Shown here one piece after another: positions 29,964 to 39,552 of a stretch of 64,000 nt of DNA (position 1 is the stretch's first letter; every line of letters starts with the position of its first letter). The DNA comes from an uncultured Clostridia bacterium (lineage in GTDB: Bacteria > Bacillota > Clostridia > Oscillospirales > Acutalibacteraceae): contig CANQZA010000002.1 in NCBI GenBank assembly GCA_947628175.1, positions 16,033 to 80,032 on the forward strand, in the 5' to 3' direction. The position numbers and the translations under genes were made by a program. Below the pieces are notes generated by a model that searched no databases, was not told the origin of the DNA, and was given only the letters and a program-made list of their open reading frames with translations.

Positions 29964-30197
29964 TTATTGAATTCTTTTAAGCAATGTCGCCGTGTTCAGC
30001 GGACAGATATAGATTTTATCCCTGCACACTACAAAACTTTTAGGAAGCTCATAGTTTACATAAACAACTTTTTTCTTTTTTTCGGCATTTGAAAGATACG
30101 CTCTCGTGACCTTACTGACCGTTGAGGTATCCATATCAAAAATACCGATAATTTCACCGCTTTTTACCGCGGTATTGCCCCCTATATAAAGATACAT
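29964..30197 (-). CDS. remB: DUF370 / RemB-like extracellular matrix regulator
   Basis: MYLYIGGNTAVKSGEIIGIFDMDTSTVSKVTRAYLS; position between recF and gyrB. Confidence 0.88.
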   Translation of the reverse strand: MYLYIGGNTAVKSGEIIGIFDMDTSTVSKVTRAYLSNAEKKKKVVYVNYELPKSFVVCRDKIYICPLNTATLLKRIQ

Positions 30198-30320
30198 TTA
30201 CGCACACAGCCTTTCCGGCTGCAACAGCTCCTTAAAAAGCATTAACATCTCATCGCAGCCTGATGCAGTGTTAACGGCGTTCACATCTGTCTTTGCAAGA
30301 TGTTTTGAGGACAAAGTCAT
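30198..30320 (-). CDS. Candidate 40-aa small ORF, TAAATG-linked to remB
   Basis: Minus-strand ATG to TAA: MTLSSKHLAKTDVNAVNTASGCDEMLMLFKELLQPERLCA*; fills the recF-remB gap; no clear SD. Confidence 0.4.
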   Translation of the reverse strand: MTLSSKHLAKTDVNAVNTASGCDEMLMLFKELLQPERLCA

Positions 30321-30333
30321 AATATTGTGAAAA

Positions 30334-31425
30334 TCACATCAACAGTCCTCCGTTTTGAATGTGAAAGGTTTTTCCTTTTTTTAACCTCAGTATTGTGTCG
30401 GCGTCACAGCAGGTTATAAAAACCTGCCGGTCTTTTATATGATTTAAAATATAATCCTGTCTGATTCCGTCAAGTTCGCTCATAACATCATCAAGCAGCG
30501 CAAGGGGTTCATCCCCTGTCATCTTTTTAAGAAGGGCCGCCTCTGCAAGTTTAAGGGCAAGAACGCAGGAACGCTGTTGCCCCTGGGACGCAAAGCTCCT
30601 CGCGCTTTTTGAGTTGATAAGAATTTCTATATCATCTCTGTGCGGACCGGCTGATGTCGTCTTGTTCATACTGTCCATATGCCTGTTTTTTTCAAGAATT
30701 CGCATCAGTTCATTTTCTGTCTGCGCGGTACTTAAACCCCGGCAGTCAAAATTTCCTCTTATGGCAATATCAAATTTTTCATTTCCGTGTGAAATTCCGT
30801 CAAAAATTTCCTGTGCAAACGGCAGAAGCGCCTCAATATATTTTTGTCTCTGATATATGATTTTTGCGCCGCTTGCCGCAAGACTTGTATCCCACACCTC
30901 AAGCATATCGGCAACGGAGGGATTGAAACTTATATCTCTGAGCAGTGCATTTCTCTGCACAAGGCATTTTTTATATTCCTTTAAAACATTTCTGTATCCC
31001 GATTTCAGTTGGCAGAGCGCCGAGTCAATAAACTTTCTCCTTTGCGACGGACCGTCTTTAATCATTGAGAGATGAACCGGTGAGAAAATAACGGCTTTCA
31101 GCTCATCGCCGAGAACGGAGGCGGATTTCTTTTTTATTCCGTTGAGCAACGCTGTCCGCCCGGAATCTATTATCAGTTGCGCATTCTGGCATCTGTTTTT
31201 ATTTTCAAATGCAATATCGAGCTTTGCCTGTTCAAAGCCGAACTGTACAAGCTCGCTGTCCTTTACACCTCTGAAGCTTTTGCTGCCTGTAAAAAGATAT
31301 ACAGCCTCAATCAAATTTGTTTTCCCCTGCGCATTTTCGCCGTAAATGATATTCATATTTTCAAAATTCAGGCTGAGATTTTCGATATTTCTGAAATGTT
31401 CTAAATGTATTGAATTAATTTTCAT
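30334..31425 (-). CDS. recF: DNA replication and repair protein RecF
   Basis: IHLEHFRNIENLSLNFENMNIIYGENAQGKTNLIEAVYLF...SMNKTTSAGPHRDD...ASQGQQRSCVLALKLAEA. Confidence 0.97.
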   Translation of the reverse strand: MKINSIHLEHFRNIENLSLNFENMNIIYGENAQGKTNLIEAVYLFTGSKSFRGVKDSELVQFGFEQAKLDIAFENKNRCQNAQLIIDSGRTALLNGIKKKSASVLGDELKAVIFSPVHLSMIKDGPSQRRKFIDSALCQLKSGYRNVLKEYKKCLVQRNALLRDISFNPSVADMLEVWDTSLAASGAKIIYQRQKYIEALLPFAQEIFDGISHGNEKFDIAIRGNFDCRGLSTAQTENELMRILEKNRHMDSMNKTTSAGPHRDDIEILINSKSARSFASQGQQRSCVLALKLAEAALLKKMTGDEPLALLDDVMSELDGIRQDYILNHIKDRQVFITCCDADTILRLKKGKTFHIQNGGLLM

Positions 31426-31663
31426 TTTTTATATGATAATCCACACCGAAGACGGAAACGGTATCCTTGTTTCTTATTTTTTTACCTCTTGCGGTGCAGA
31501 TTTCACCGTTTACTTTTATCTTTGCGTCTTGAATCAATGCTTTTGCATGACCGCCGGTCTGCGCAATACCTTTAAATTTCAAAAAAGCGTCAAGACGAAT
31601 AAATTCTGTTTTAATTGTGACTGTCTCACTTTTTCTTTTTGCCGGTATTACTTTAATTTTCAT
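31415..31663 (-). CDS. yaaA: S4-domain RNA-binding protein (YaaA/YbcJ-like)
   Basis: IRLDAFLKFKGIAQTGGHAKALIQDAKIKVNGEICTARGKKIRNKDTV between dnaN and recF. Confidence 0.92.
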   Translation of the reverse strand: MKIKVIPAKRKSETVTIKTEFIRLDAFLKFKGIAQTGGHAKALIQDAKIKVNGEICTARGKKIRNKDTVSVFGVDYHIKNEN

Positions 31664-32765
31664 TTTTCAGCCTCATGGGAAGAACTAAAAACAGAAAATT
31701 ATCACCGTTTACAGGCAGAACTTTTGTCGGACTTACCGCTCCGTTGAGCTCAATTTTTACCTGATCCGTATCCGCTGCGCGCAAAGCGTCAAGAACAAAC
31801 TTGGAATTAAAGCCAATCTCAACTCTGTCCCCGCTTACATTTGCGTGGGTATAATCCACAACTCTTCCCAGCGCCGAAACGGTGGAAACTCGCATCTCAT
31901 CATTATCAAACAGACATCTGATCGGATTTTTCTTGTCATTTTCAATAACAGGCAGTGTTCTTTCTATACATTCCACGGCATCCTGTGTATTAATAAGCAC
32001 AATTGTTGACGAGGTTTTCGGAACAGCGGCATTGTAATCCAAAAAATCACCGTCAAGCAAACGGCTTATAATGCTGTAATTGTCAATATCAAAAACAATA
32101 TGCCTTTTTCCTACGCTTATGGAAATATCATTTTCATTATCCGAGCCTATAAATTTAACAAGCTCTCTCACTGTCTTTTTAGGAACAATAAAGCTGATAT
32201 CCTCTCCGTCATATTTAACAGTCTCCGTTCTTATTGCAAGTCTGTAACCGTCAACACCTATAAGCCTGAGCTGATTTTGTGTTATTTCAAATTTAAGACC
32301 TGTATGAACAGGCTTTGCCGATTCATTATCAGCAACTGCAAACAGCGTCTGTGCAACCATTTCCTGTAAAATCTTTTTGTTTAAAAAAAGAGGATATCCT
32401 CCCGAAACGGAGGGAAGCTCGGGATAATCGTCCGCGTCAATTCCGGTAATGTTGTACTGTGAAGCACCGCTTATAATGGAAACAGATGTGTTGCTTATAT
32501 CAAAAGTAACATTCCCGTCGGGAAGTTTTCTTATGATATCGCTTATAACCTTTGCATTGATTACAATAGCACCCGGCTCTGTCACCTTTGCTTGAAGCGT
32601 CGTATTGATTCCCATTTCAAAATCATAACCGGTAAGGCTCAGTGTATCTGAACCGCACTCAATGAGAATACCCTCTATTGTGGGAATCGTAACCTTTGTG
32701 CTGACTGCTCTCATTACATTTGAGCAGGCGTCGCTCAGTTCTTTTGTATTACATGTAAATTTCAT
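31653..32765 (-). CDS. dnaN: DNA polymerase III beta clamp
   Basis: MKFTCNTKELSDACSNVMRAVSTKVTIPTIEGILIECG...; C-terminus LPMRL. Confidence 0.97.
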   Translation of the reverse strand: MKFTCNTKELSDACSNVMRAVSTKVTIPTIEGILIECGSDTLSLTGYDFEMGINTTLQAKVTEPGAIVINAKVISDIIRKLPDGNVTFDISNTSVSIISGASQYNITGIDADDYPELPSVSGGYPLFLNKKILQEMVAQTLFAVADNESAKPVHTGLKFEITQNQLRLIGVDGYRLAIRTETVKYDGEDISFIVPKKTVRELVKFIGSDNENDISISVGKRHIVFDIDNYSIISRLLDGDFLDYNAAVPKTSSTIVLINTQDAVECIERTLPVIENDKKNPIRCLFDNDEMRVSTVSALGRVVDYTHANVSGDRVEIGFNSKFVLDALRAADTDQVKIELNGAVSPTKVLPVNGDNFLFLVLPMRLKNEN

Positions 32766-32985
32766 AAACCGAATCCTCCGTCTTTCTATATAATCAGCTT
32801 TTTAGTATTAGTATTATAGACTGCGGAAATTGCTGAAAAATCATAAAACCAAACTAAATAAGCCAAAAAATGATAAAACTTTTACATGGTCTGATTGTGT
32901 AAAAAATGTGTATATTGATGAAAAAAAATTTTTTTAACAACGGATGTTAAAAATTTTCTGCGGAAAAAGAAAAAAGTGTGGAAAA

Positions 32986-34335
32986 TTACTGGTTATTTTT
33001 TACATTACTTATAATGTCATTTACCTGTCTTGAAAGCTTTGTGTTTTTTTCAATTTCCTCTTCTATCTGATTTATGTTGTACATAACGGTGGAGTGATGT
33101 TTTCCAAATTCCTCTCCTATATCCTCATAGCTCATATTTGTGACCTTTCTCACAATATAAAAGGTTATTTTTCTCGCGTGGGATATATTTGCCTTTTGGA
33201 GCTTACTGTAAATATCCTCAACAGATATACCGGTTGTACGGCTTACTTCCTCTACAATCCTCTGAATGGTGACGGGAAGAGGCTGTGTATCCTCCATAAC
33301 AACCTTTACAACACTCTGCGCGAGCGCTATTGTCGGGGTGTGGTCATTTATATCGCACAGCGCGTAGAGTTTTTTTGTAACGCCTTCAAGCTGTCTGATA
33401 TTTGATTTGATTTTTTCGGCAATATAGCCTACAACCTGATCGGATATTTCAAAATTAAGGAGAAGAGCTTTTCTTTTTATAATTTCACATCTTGTTTCAT
33501 ATTCGGGAGTCTGAATATCCGCAAGAAGTCCGTCCTCAAATCTTGATTTAAGCCTGTCGGTAAGAGATTGAATTTCTTTCGGCGGTCTGTCTGATGTAAG
33601 AACAACCTGCATACCGTTGTCAACAAGAGAATCAAAAGTGTGAAAAAATTCTTCCTCCGTTGATGTTTTGCCGGCTATAAACTGAATATCATCTATTAAA
33701 AATACATCTATATTTGTTCTGTATTTTTTATGAAAATCATCAATGGTTTTATTTTGAAGCGCCTGATAGAATTCATTGGCAAATTCCTCCGCCTTTATAT
33801 ATTTGATATTCATATCGGGACAGTTCTTTTTTATCTCGTGGCATATTGCGTTAAGAAGGTGCGTTTTGCCCAGACCGGAATTGCCGTAAATAAAAAGGGG
33901 ATTGTAATTTTTAAATGTTGTGCCGTATGATTTTTTTTCTCCGGGGTCTGTCGCAACAGCCCTTGCGGCGGCATAGGCAAATCTGTTGCTCGGACCGACA
34001 ATAAAGTTTTCAAAAGTGAACTGTTCGTTTTTGTAATCCTCAAGATGCTTGTCCTGCGTCACCGTACTTGAATGTGAAGAATTCGGTTCTTCTTTGCAGA
34101 TATAATTGATTTCAACCTTAAAACCCATGACGCTTTCAAACGCTTCTTCAATCAGATGACTGTACTGCGGCATAACAACATCCCTGTACATCTTACCCGG
34201 AAAACAAAGCGTAACGCGCGGAACCTCAAAACTAACAAAGTCGATTGTATTTATCCACAGATTATAGGCCGTTTCATTTACTCTCTGCCTGCAATAATTT
34301 AAAACCTGAAGCCATATATCCCTGAAAGATTCCAT
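32986..34335 (-). CDS. dnaA: Chromosomal replication initiator DnaA
   Basis: YTFENFIVGPSNRFAYAAARAVA-type; PLFIYGNSGLGKTHLLNAI; C-terminal EDIGEEFGKHHSTVMYNI. Confidence 0.98.
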   Translation of the reverse strand: MESFRDIWLQVLNYCRQRVNETAYNLWINTIDFVSFEVPRVTLCFPGKMYRDVVMPQYSHLIEEAFESVMGFKVEINYICKEEPNSSHSSTVTQDKHLEDYKNEQFTFENFIVGPSNRFAYAAARAVATDPGEKKSYGTTFKNYNPLFIYGNSGLGKTHLLNAICHEIKKNCPDMNIKYIKAEEFANEFYQALQNKTIDDFHKKYRTNIDVFLIDDIQFIAGKTSTEEEFFHTFDSLVDNGMQVVLTSDRPPKEIQSLTDRLKSRFEDGLLADIQTPEYETRCEIIKRKALLLNFEISDQVVGYIAEKIKSNIRQLEGVTKKLYALCDINDHTPTIALAQSVVKVVMEDTQPLPVTIQRIVEEVSRTTGISVEDIYSKLQKANISHARKITFYIVRKVTNMSYEDIGEEFGKHHSTVMYNINQIEEEIEKNTKLSRQVNDIISNVKNNQ

Positions 34336-34571
34336 TCTATTCCTCCATACACGAATTGTTATATCACCGTAAAAGTATGTAATAATCCATTTTTTGTATA
34401 TTATATCAGTATTTTATTATTTAATCAATAGTAAATATATATTTTTAAGTAATATAATTGATATAATATATATATATATTGTAGCTATTAATATTAACAC
34501 AATATTAAATATTCATTGGCACTTGTAAAAAAAAAAGTTATAAGGTATAATATTTTAAAGGAGAGTGCGGT
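34336..34571. other. Candidate oriC segment: AT-rich intergenic region upstream of dnaA
   Basis: Very AT-rich (aatataattgatataatatatatatatattg...), located at the switch from leftward to rightward genes; DnaA-box-like 9-mers lie nearby at 34251-34259, 32977-32985 and 32896-32904. Confidence 0.55.
34523..34551 (+). promoter_or_regulatory. Probable sigma-A promoter for the LCP-like/fol region
   Basis: TTGTAA (34523-34528), 17-bp spacer, TATAAT (34546-34551). Confidence 0.6.
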
Positions 34572-35489
34572 ATGAGAATTTTCAAAAACAGAGGAGATAT
34601 TTTTTTCTCAAAGACCGACAGGGAAAAATCAGCAGAGCAGAAATTTCTTCTGGGCGCACTTGCTTTTATTATTTTATTTACGGCAGTTTTTGTGCTGGCG
34701 CTGGGAATAAAATACAATTTTAACATAAAAGAGTTTTTTGCGCCTGATGAGCCTGTGACGCAGTTAACAGAGCAGGAAGAATATATGCCCGCGCAGGTGC
34801 AGGGCAAGGATAATTTTGCGGTATTTGTGAAAGATGAAAAAAAACTTCTTTTTGCTGTTCTTGTTCAGGTGGATATGGATAATATATCCTACAAAGTGTC
34901 CGCCCTTAAAGCGGATACCTTGTGCAATAAAAAAAATCTTAACGAAATGATTACGGCATCAACACCCGAAAATGCAAAAACGGGCATTGAAAAACTGCTT
35001 AATGTAAAATTTGATTATTATCTTTCAATGGAATACAGCAATTTTTGTGAATTTTATGATATGCTCGGTGCGACAAACTATCCCGTTATTTCCGATATTA
35101 AGTTTAAGGATAACGATTCCGTGTCGCCTTACAGTCTCAAACTTAAAGCAGGAGAACAAAAAATAAGCGGCAAGGAGGCCGTTGCGCTTATAAGGTATTA
35201 TCTTGATGAAAAAAAGAATACCTCCGCTGCCAACGATTTTATTTTAAGCGGGCTTTTGCAACAGATAAACAAGGATAATGTTGAAAACGCAGAGGAGCTC
35301 TTTCAGTATTTTGTGATGAATGCACAGACCAATATTACAGTGAGAGACTTTTCTCTTGCACAGGGAAATCTCTCTGTTTTATCAGATGAGAGAACGGCTG
35401 CAAGCGTATACAGCGCCGACGCGCAGTATGATAACACATCCCTGAAAAAGGAAAGCATGCAGAGCATAAAAAGCTATTTTTCAAAATAA
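34572..35489 (+). CDS. Divergent LCP-like membrane-anchored protein
   Basis: Single N-terminal TM; GIEKLLNVKFDYYLSMEYSNFCEFYDMLGATNYPV...KISGKEAVALIRYY resembles the LCP fold but lacks the conserved Arg/Asp-rich core. Confidence 0.6.
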   Translation: MRIFKNRGDIFFSKTDREKSAEQKFLLGALAFIILFTAVFVLALGIKYNFNIKEFFAPDEPVTQLTEQEEYMPAQVQGKDNFAVFVKDEKKLLFAVLVQVDMDNISYKVSALKADTLCNKKNLNEMITASTPENAKTGIEKLLNVKFDYYLSMEYSNFCEFYDMLGATNYPVISDIKFKDNDSVSPYSLKLKAGEQKISGKEAVALIRYYLDEKKNTSAANDFILSGLLQQINKDNVENAEELFQYFVMNAQTNITVRDFSLAQGNLSVLSDERTAASVYSADAQYDNTSLKKESMQSIKSYFSK

Positions 35490-35514
35490 CATACAGTAAG
35501 GTCATCAAAAAAAT

Positions 35515-36072
35515 ATGGATAAGGAAAAAATTGTTAAGGCGGTAAGAGAAATTCTTATTGCGGTCGGCGAAAATCCGGACAGAGAAGGACTGAGAGAAAC
35601 CCCATTACGAGTTGCCAATATGTATGAGGAAATTTTTGCGGGTCTCAGCGAGGATCCGAAAAAGCATCTCAAATTTTTTGATGAAGCGTCAAATGACGAA
35701 ATGGTCATTGTGCGGGATATTCCGTTTTCGTCAATGTGCGAGCATCATCTTCTGCCTTTTGCCGGTAAGGCGCATATAGCCTATATTCCGAGTGACAACA
35801 AAATAATCGGACTTTCAAAGCTGGCAAGAATCGTTGATAATTTCGCAAAAAAACCGCAGGTGCAGGAAAGACTCACACATGATATAGCCGATTTTCTTAA
35901 TGACAATCTGAAACCAAAAGGCGTTGCCGTTATCATGGAAGCGGAGCATATGTGTATGAGCATGAGAGGCGCCAAAGCAGCAGGTTCAAAAACGCAGACC
36001 TCGGCGCTCAGAGGCAGTATGAAAAAGGATCCGAGAAGCAGAGCCGAAGTTCTTGCCTTGCTGAACAAATAG
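35515..36072 (+). CDS. folE: GTP cyclohydrolase I
   Basis: [27 protein letters not shown]...[18 protein letters not shown]. Confidence 0.97.
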   Translation: MDKEKIVKAVREILIAVGENPDREGLRETPLRVANMYEEIFAGLSEDPKKHLKFFDEASNDEMVIVRDIPFSSMCEHHLLPFAGKAHIAYIPSDNKIIGLSKLARIVDNFAKKPQVQERLTHDIADFLNDNLKPKGVAVIMEAEHMCMSMRGAKAAGSKTQTSALRGSMKKDPRSRAEVLALLNK

Positions 36073-36081
36073 GATAACGGT

Positions 36082-36888
36082 ATGATATGGAACTGCAGGA
36101 ATAAAAAACTGGAATACGGCGGAAAAATTCTGATTATGGGCATTGTTAATGTAACGCCGGATTCGTTTTCTGACGGGGGAGAAACTTTTTCTCCGTCAGA
36201 TGCCGTCGAACATGCGCTGAGGCTTGAGCGCGACGGCGCGGATATTATTGATATAGGGGCGCAGTCCACAAGACCGGGTCATATACCGATAAGGGATGAG
36301 CAGGAGTGGAAAAGGCTGGAGCCTGTTCTGAAAAAACTGGAAGGCAGGCTGTCTGTTGCACTTTCTGTTGACACATACAATCCTCTTGTTGCCCACAGAG
36401 CGCTTGAGAGAGGCGCAGACATCATTAATGATGTAAGCGGTGTACTTTCTCATAAAATGGCTGAAATTGTCAAAACAACGGGCTGTGGCTGGATTATAAC
36501 GCACAACGGCGCTGGTTCAACAGACGATGTAAGGGCTTTTTTTGAAAAATCCGCTGCTGCGTGTAAAAAATACGGGATCGACAAAACACAGTTGTGTTTT
36601 GATATGGGTATAGGCTTCGGCAAAAATTATGAACAGAATATGGAACTTATTGCCAATGTTTCATCCTATAAACCCGACGGATTTCCGTTGCTTCTGGGTG
36701 TATCACGAAAAAGAGTGATAGGCCAAGGCAGCGGTCAGGATAACCCAAAGGAAAGGATTTACGGCAATATAGCGGCAGATACTGCTGCTGTTTTGGGCGG
36801 CGCGGATATTATCCGCGTGCACGATATAAAAAATGAAAAACAGGGTATTTTAATGGCCCAGAGAATGAAAGGATTTGTGAGATTATGA
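36082..36888 (+). CDS. folP: Dihydropteroate synthase
   Basis: [16 protein letters not shown]...[13 protein letters not shown]...[10 protein letters not shown]. Confidence 0.97.
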   Translation: MIWNCRNKKLEYGGKILIMGIVNVTPDSFSDGGETFSPSDAVEHALRLERDGADIIDIGAQSTRPGHIPIRDEQEWKRLEPVLKKLEGRLSVALSVDTYNPLVAHRALERGADIINDVSGVLSHKMAEIVKTTGCGWIITHNGAGSTDDVRAFFEKSAAACKKYGIDKTQLCFDMGIGFGKNYEQNMELIANVSSYKPDGFPLLLGVSRKRVIGQGSGQDNPKERIYGNIAADTAAVLGGADIIRVHDIKNEKQGILMAQRMKGFVRL

Positions 36889-37208
36889 TTTGTTCAACCA
36901 CACCAACATTGGAAAACGGAATCATTACCGAGTACAAGGGCATTGTTACCGGCGAGGTCGTTTCGGGCGTGAATTTTGTCAAGGATTTCGGCGCATCCAT
37001 ACGCAATATTGTGGGCGGCCGCTCGAGCGGATATGAGGAAGAGCTTATCAGGGCAAGGGAAGACGCTCTTGCAGAGATGCAGGCACGCGCCTCAAAAATC
37101 GGCGCAAACGCGGTTGTTGGCGTTGATATTGACTATGAAGTGCTCGGTCAGGGGAATATGCTCATGGTTTCCGCGACGGGAACAGCAGTTGTTGTAAGGG
37201 ATAAATAA
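36885..37208 (+). CDS. YbjQ/DUF74 family protein
   Basis: [70 protein letters not shown]. Confidence 0.92.
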   Translation: MICSTTPTLENGIITEYKGIVTGEVVSGVNFVKDFGASIRNIVGGRSSGYEEELIRAREDALAEMQARASKIGANAVVGVDIDYEVLGQGNMLMVSATGTAVVVRDK

Positions 37209-37215
37209 TTATCAT

Positions 37216-37248
37216 AAAAAACTGCCCCGACGAATCAGGGCGGTTTTT
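37216..37248 (+). terminator. Intrinsic terminator
   Basis: aaaaaactgccccgacgaatcagggcggttttttg. Confidence 0.7.
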
Positions 37249-37266
37249 TGAATTATAAGGTAAAAA

Positions 37267-37626
37267 ATGGATAAAATTTTAATCAGAGATTTGAAATTAT
37301 TTGCGTTTCACGGTGTTAATCCGGAGGAAAAGCAAAACGGGCAGAACTTTGTTTTTGACTTAGATTTATATGTAAATATCACAAAAGCATGTTACTCCGA
37401 CGACTTAAATGATACTGTCAGTTATGCAAAAGTAATAAAAACCGTCAAAAAAGCTTTTACCGAAAACAGGTATGATTTGCTTGAAAAAGCGGCTCAGGTT
37501 ACGGCAGACGCGATTTTGGAAGAATATCCTGATGTATTTCAGGCTGACATTACTTTAAAAAAACCCGAAGCTCCGATTAAGGCGGATTTCGGATATGTCG
37601 GTGTTTTTATTTCAAGAAAAAGGTAA
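37267..37626 (+). CDS. folB: Dihydroneopterin aldolase
   Basis: MDKILIRDLKLFAFHGVNPEEKQNGQNFVFDLDLYVN. Confidence 0.94.
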   Translation: MDKILIRDLKLFAFHGVNPEEKQNGQNFVFDLDLYVNITKACYSDDLNDTVSYAKVIKTVKKAFTENRYDLLEKAAQVTADAILEEYPDVFQADITLKKPEAPIKADFGYVGVFISRKR

Positions 37627-37633
37627 AAATATA

Positions 37634-38122
37634 ATGCAGTTTGTTATAAGTATAGGAACGAATCTGGGTGACCGTCTTGAAAATCTGAAGAAAAGTATTG
37701 ACGCATTGAACTACATACCCTATACCGATGTTACAAAAGTCTCCTGCGTCTATGAAACGGAGCCCGTCGGATATCGCAGGCAGAGCAATTTTTATAACAT
37801 ATGTATATTGGTTAAATCAGTACTTGAGCCAAACGAGATGCTCGGCGCGTGTTTGGGCATTGAGGGCGCAATGGGAAGAAAGAGAACGCTCAGATACGGG
37901 CCGAGAATTATTGATCTCGATATAATATTTGCGGAGGATTTTAAAATATCGTCTAAAAATCTTGTGCTCCCTCATCCGAGGTTCAGGGAACGGCGTTTTG
38001 TGCTTGAGCCGTTGCTTGATCTTTTTGAGGATGGTATGGCTTACGGCACCGATATTAAAAAACTACTCGATAGTGTGGATCATCAGGGTATTAAAAAAAC
38101 AGAATTCAAAATTGAATTATAA
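37634..38122 (+). CDS. folK: 2-amino-4-hydroxy-6-hydroxymethyldihydropteridine pyrophosphokinase
   Basis: SIGTNLGDRLENLKKSIDAL...GRKRTLRYGPRIIDLDIIF. Confidence 0.95.
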   Translation: MQFVISIGTNLGDRLENLKKSIDALNYIPYTDVTKVSCVYETEPVGYRRQSNFYNICILVKSVLEPNEMLGACLGIEGAMGRKRTLRYGPRIIDLDIIFAEDFKISSKNLVLPHPRFRERRFVLEPLLDLFEDGMAYGTDIKKLLDSVDHQGIKKTEFKIEL

Positions 38123-38144
38123 TTCGTTTGTTAAAAAAAATAAA

Positions 38145-38189
38145 AACTTCCCCTTATGGCATATTGTGCCCTATGGGGAAGTTTTTTGC
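38145..38189. terminator. Intrinsic terminator hairpin
   Basis: aaaacttccccttatggcatattgtgccctatggggaagttttttg. Confidence 0.7.
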
Positions 38190-38368
38190 TACATCATGGA
38201 TGCAACCATATCGACAAAGCCGGCAACCTTATCCGCTGTTTTTTTCATAGATTTTTTTGCGATGTCCGAGGTGCTGCACTTTGTGCTGGACGCAATTGCG
38301 GCGGCAGAGCATACTGCAAACGCGGCGCCCATTGTTTTTAAAATGTTTTGTTTTGTTTTACTTTTCAT
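38189..38368 (-). CDS. Small protein, 59 aa (absent from ORF track)
   Basis: Minus strand: gaggagaa SD then MKSKTKQNILKTMGAAFAVCSAAAIASSTKCSTSDIAKKSMKKTADKVAGFVDMVASMM*. Confidence 0.65.
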   Translation of the reverse strand: MKSKTKQNILKTMGAAFAVCSAAAIASSTKCSTSDIAKKSMKKTADKVAGFVDMVASMM

Positions 38369-38527
38369 AACAAATTCTCCTCCCGCACTGACCGTGCAAT
38401 ATTATTATTGTCCGAAAGGAAAAGAATAAAATGATGAAAATTTGTTATTAAAAAATATTATTTCCAAAAAAATTGAAAAAATAATTTAAAATTTTAAGCG
38501 TTCAAAAATCAGCTTTTATGTATAAAA

Positions 38528-39469
38528 TTAATCGTTTGCGTGACCTGCTGCGCCGAAAACGGTATCAATCTTATGCGCAACAACCTCTTCAATAAGTTCT
38601 CTTGCGGGTGTGAGATATTGACGCGGATCGAAATGAGTCGGATTTTCGGTAAGGTGCTTTCTCAAAGCGGCTGTCATCGCAATTCTGATATCGGAGTCAA
38701 CATTGATTTTGCATACCGCCATTGAAGCTGCCTTACGCAGCATCTCCTCGGGAATGCCGATTGCGTCAGGCATCTGACCGCCGAACTCGTTAATCATTTT
38801 GATGTGCTCCTGATTAACGGAGGATGCACCGTGAAGAACAATAGGGAATCCGGGGAGTTTCTTTTCAACCTCTTCAAGAATATCAAAGCGAAGCTGCGGC
38901 TTCTGACCGGGCTTGAATTTATAAGCACCGTGGCTTGTGCCGATTGCGATTGCAAGCGAGTCACAGCCTGTTCTTGTAACGAAATCGTAAACCTCCTCAG
39001 GTCTTGTATAGGAAGCGTTTTCTGCCTCAACCTGAACATCGTCCTCAACTCCGGCAAGCGTTCCGAGCTCGCCCTCAACAACACAGCCGTGCGCGTGCGC
39101 GTATTCAACAACCTTTTTTGTGAGAGCAATGTTCTCCTCATACGGCAGAGAGGAACCGTCAATCATAACAGATGTGAAACCGCCGTCAATGCAGGATTTG
39201 CAGGTTTCAAAATCTGGACCATGGTCAAGATGAAGGGCGATCGGAAGACCGGTTTCTTCGGCGGCTGCTTTAACCATTGCAACAAGATAATCGTGTGACG
39301 CATATTTTCTTGCGCCGGCGGAGCACTGAAGAATAACAGGCGCGTTTAACTTTTTTGCAGCGCGTGTGATGCCCTGAACAATCTCCATATTATTTACATT
39401 GAAAGCGCCTATTGCGTAGCCGCCCTCGTATGCTTTTTTAAACATTTGCGTAGTGGTAACTAATGGCAT
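38528..39469 (-). CDS. fba: Class II fructose-bisphosphate aldolase
   Basis: MPLVTTTQMFKKAYEGGYAIGAFNVNNMEIVQGI...ALHLDHGPDFETCKSCIDGGFTSVMIDGS. Confidence 0.95.
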   Translation of the reverse strand: MPLVTTTQMFKKAYEGGYAIGAFNVNNMEIVQGITRAAKKLNAPVILQCSAGARKYASHDYLVAMVKAAAEETGLPIALHLDHGPDFETCKSCIDGGFTSVMIDGSSLPYEENIALTKKVVEYAHAHGCVVEGELGTLAGVEDDVQVEAENASYTRPEEVYDFVTRTGCDSLAIAIGTSHGAYKFKPGQKPQLRFDILEEVEKKLPGFPIVLHGASSVNQEHIKMINEFGGQMPDAIGIPEEMLRKAASMAVCKINVDSDIRIAMTAALRKHLTENPTHFDPRQYLTPARELIEEVVAHKIDTVFGAAGHAND

Positions 39470-39552
39470 AACTGATTCTCCTAACAATTAAATTCCGAGT
39501 CTGCCCGACTCGTCCGAAATATTATACAACAAATGACATAAAATATCAAGAA

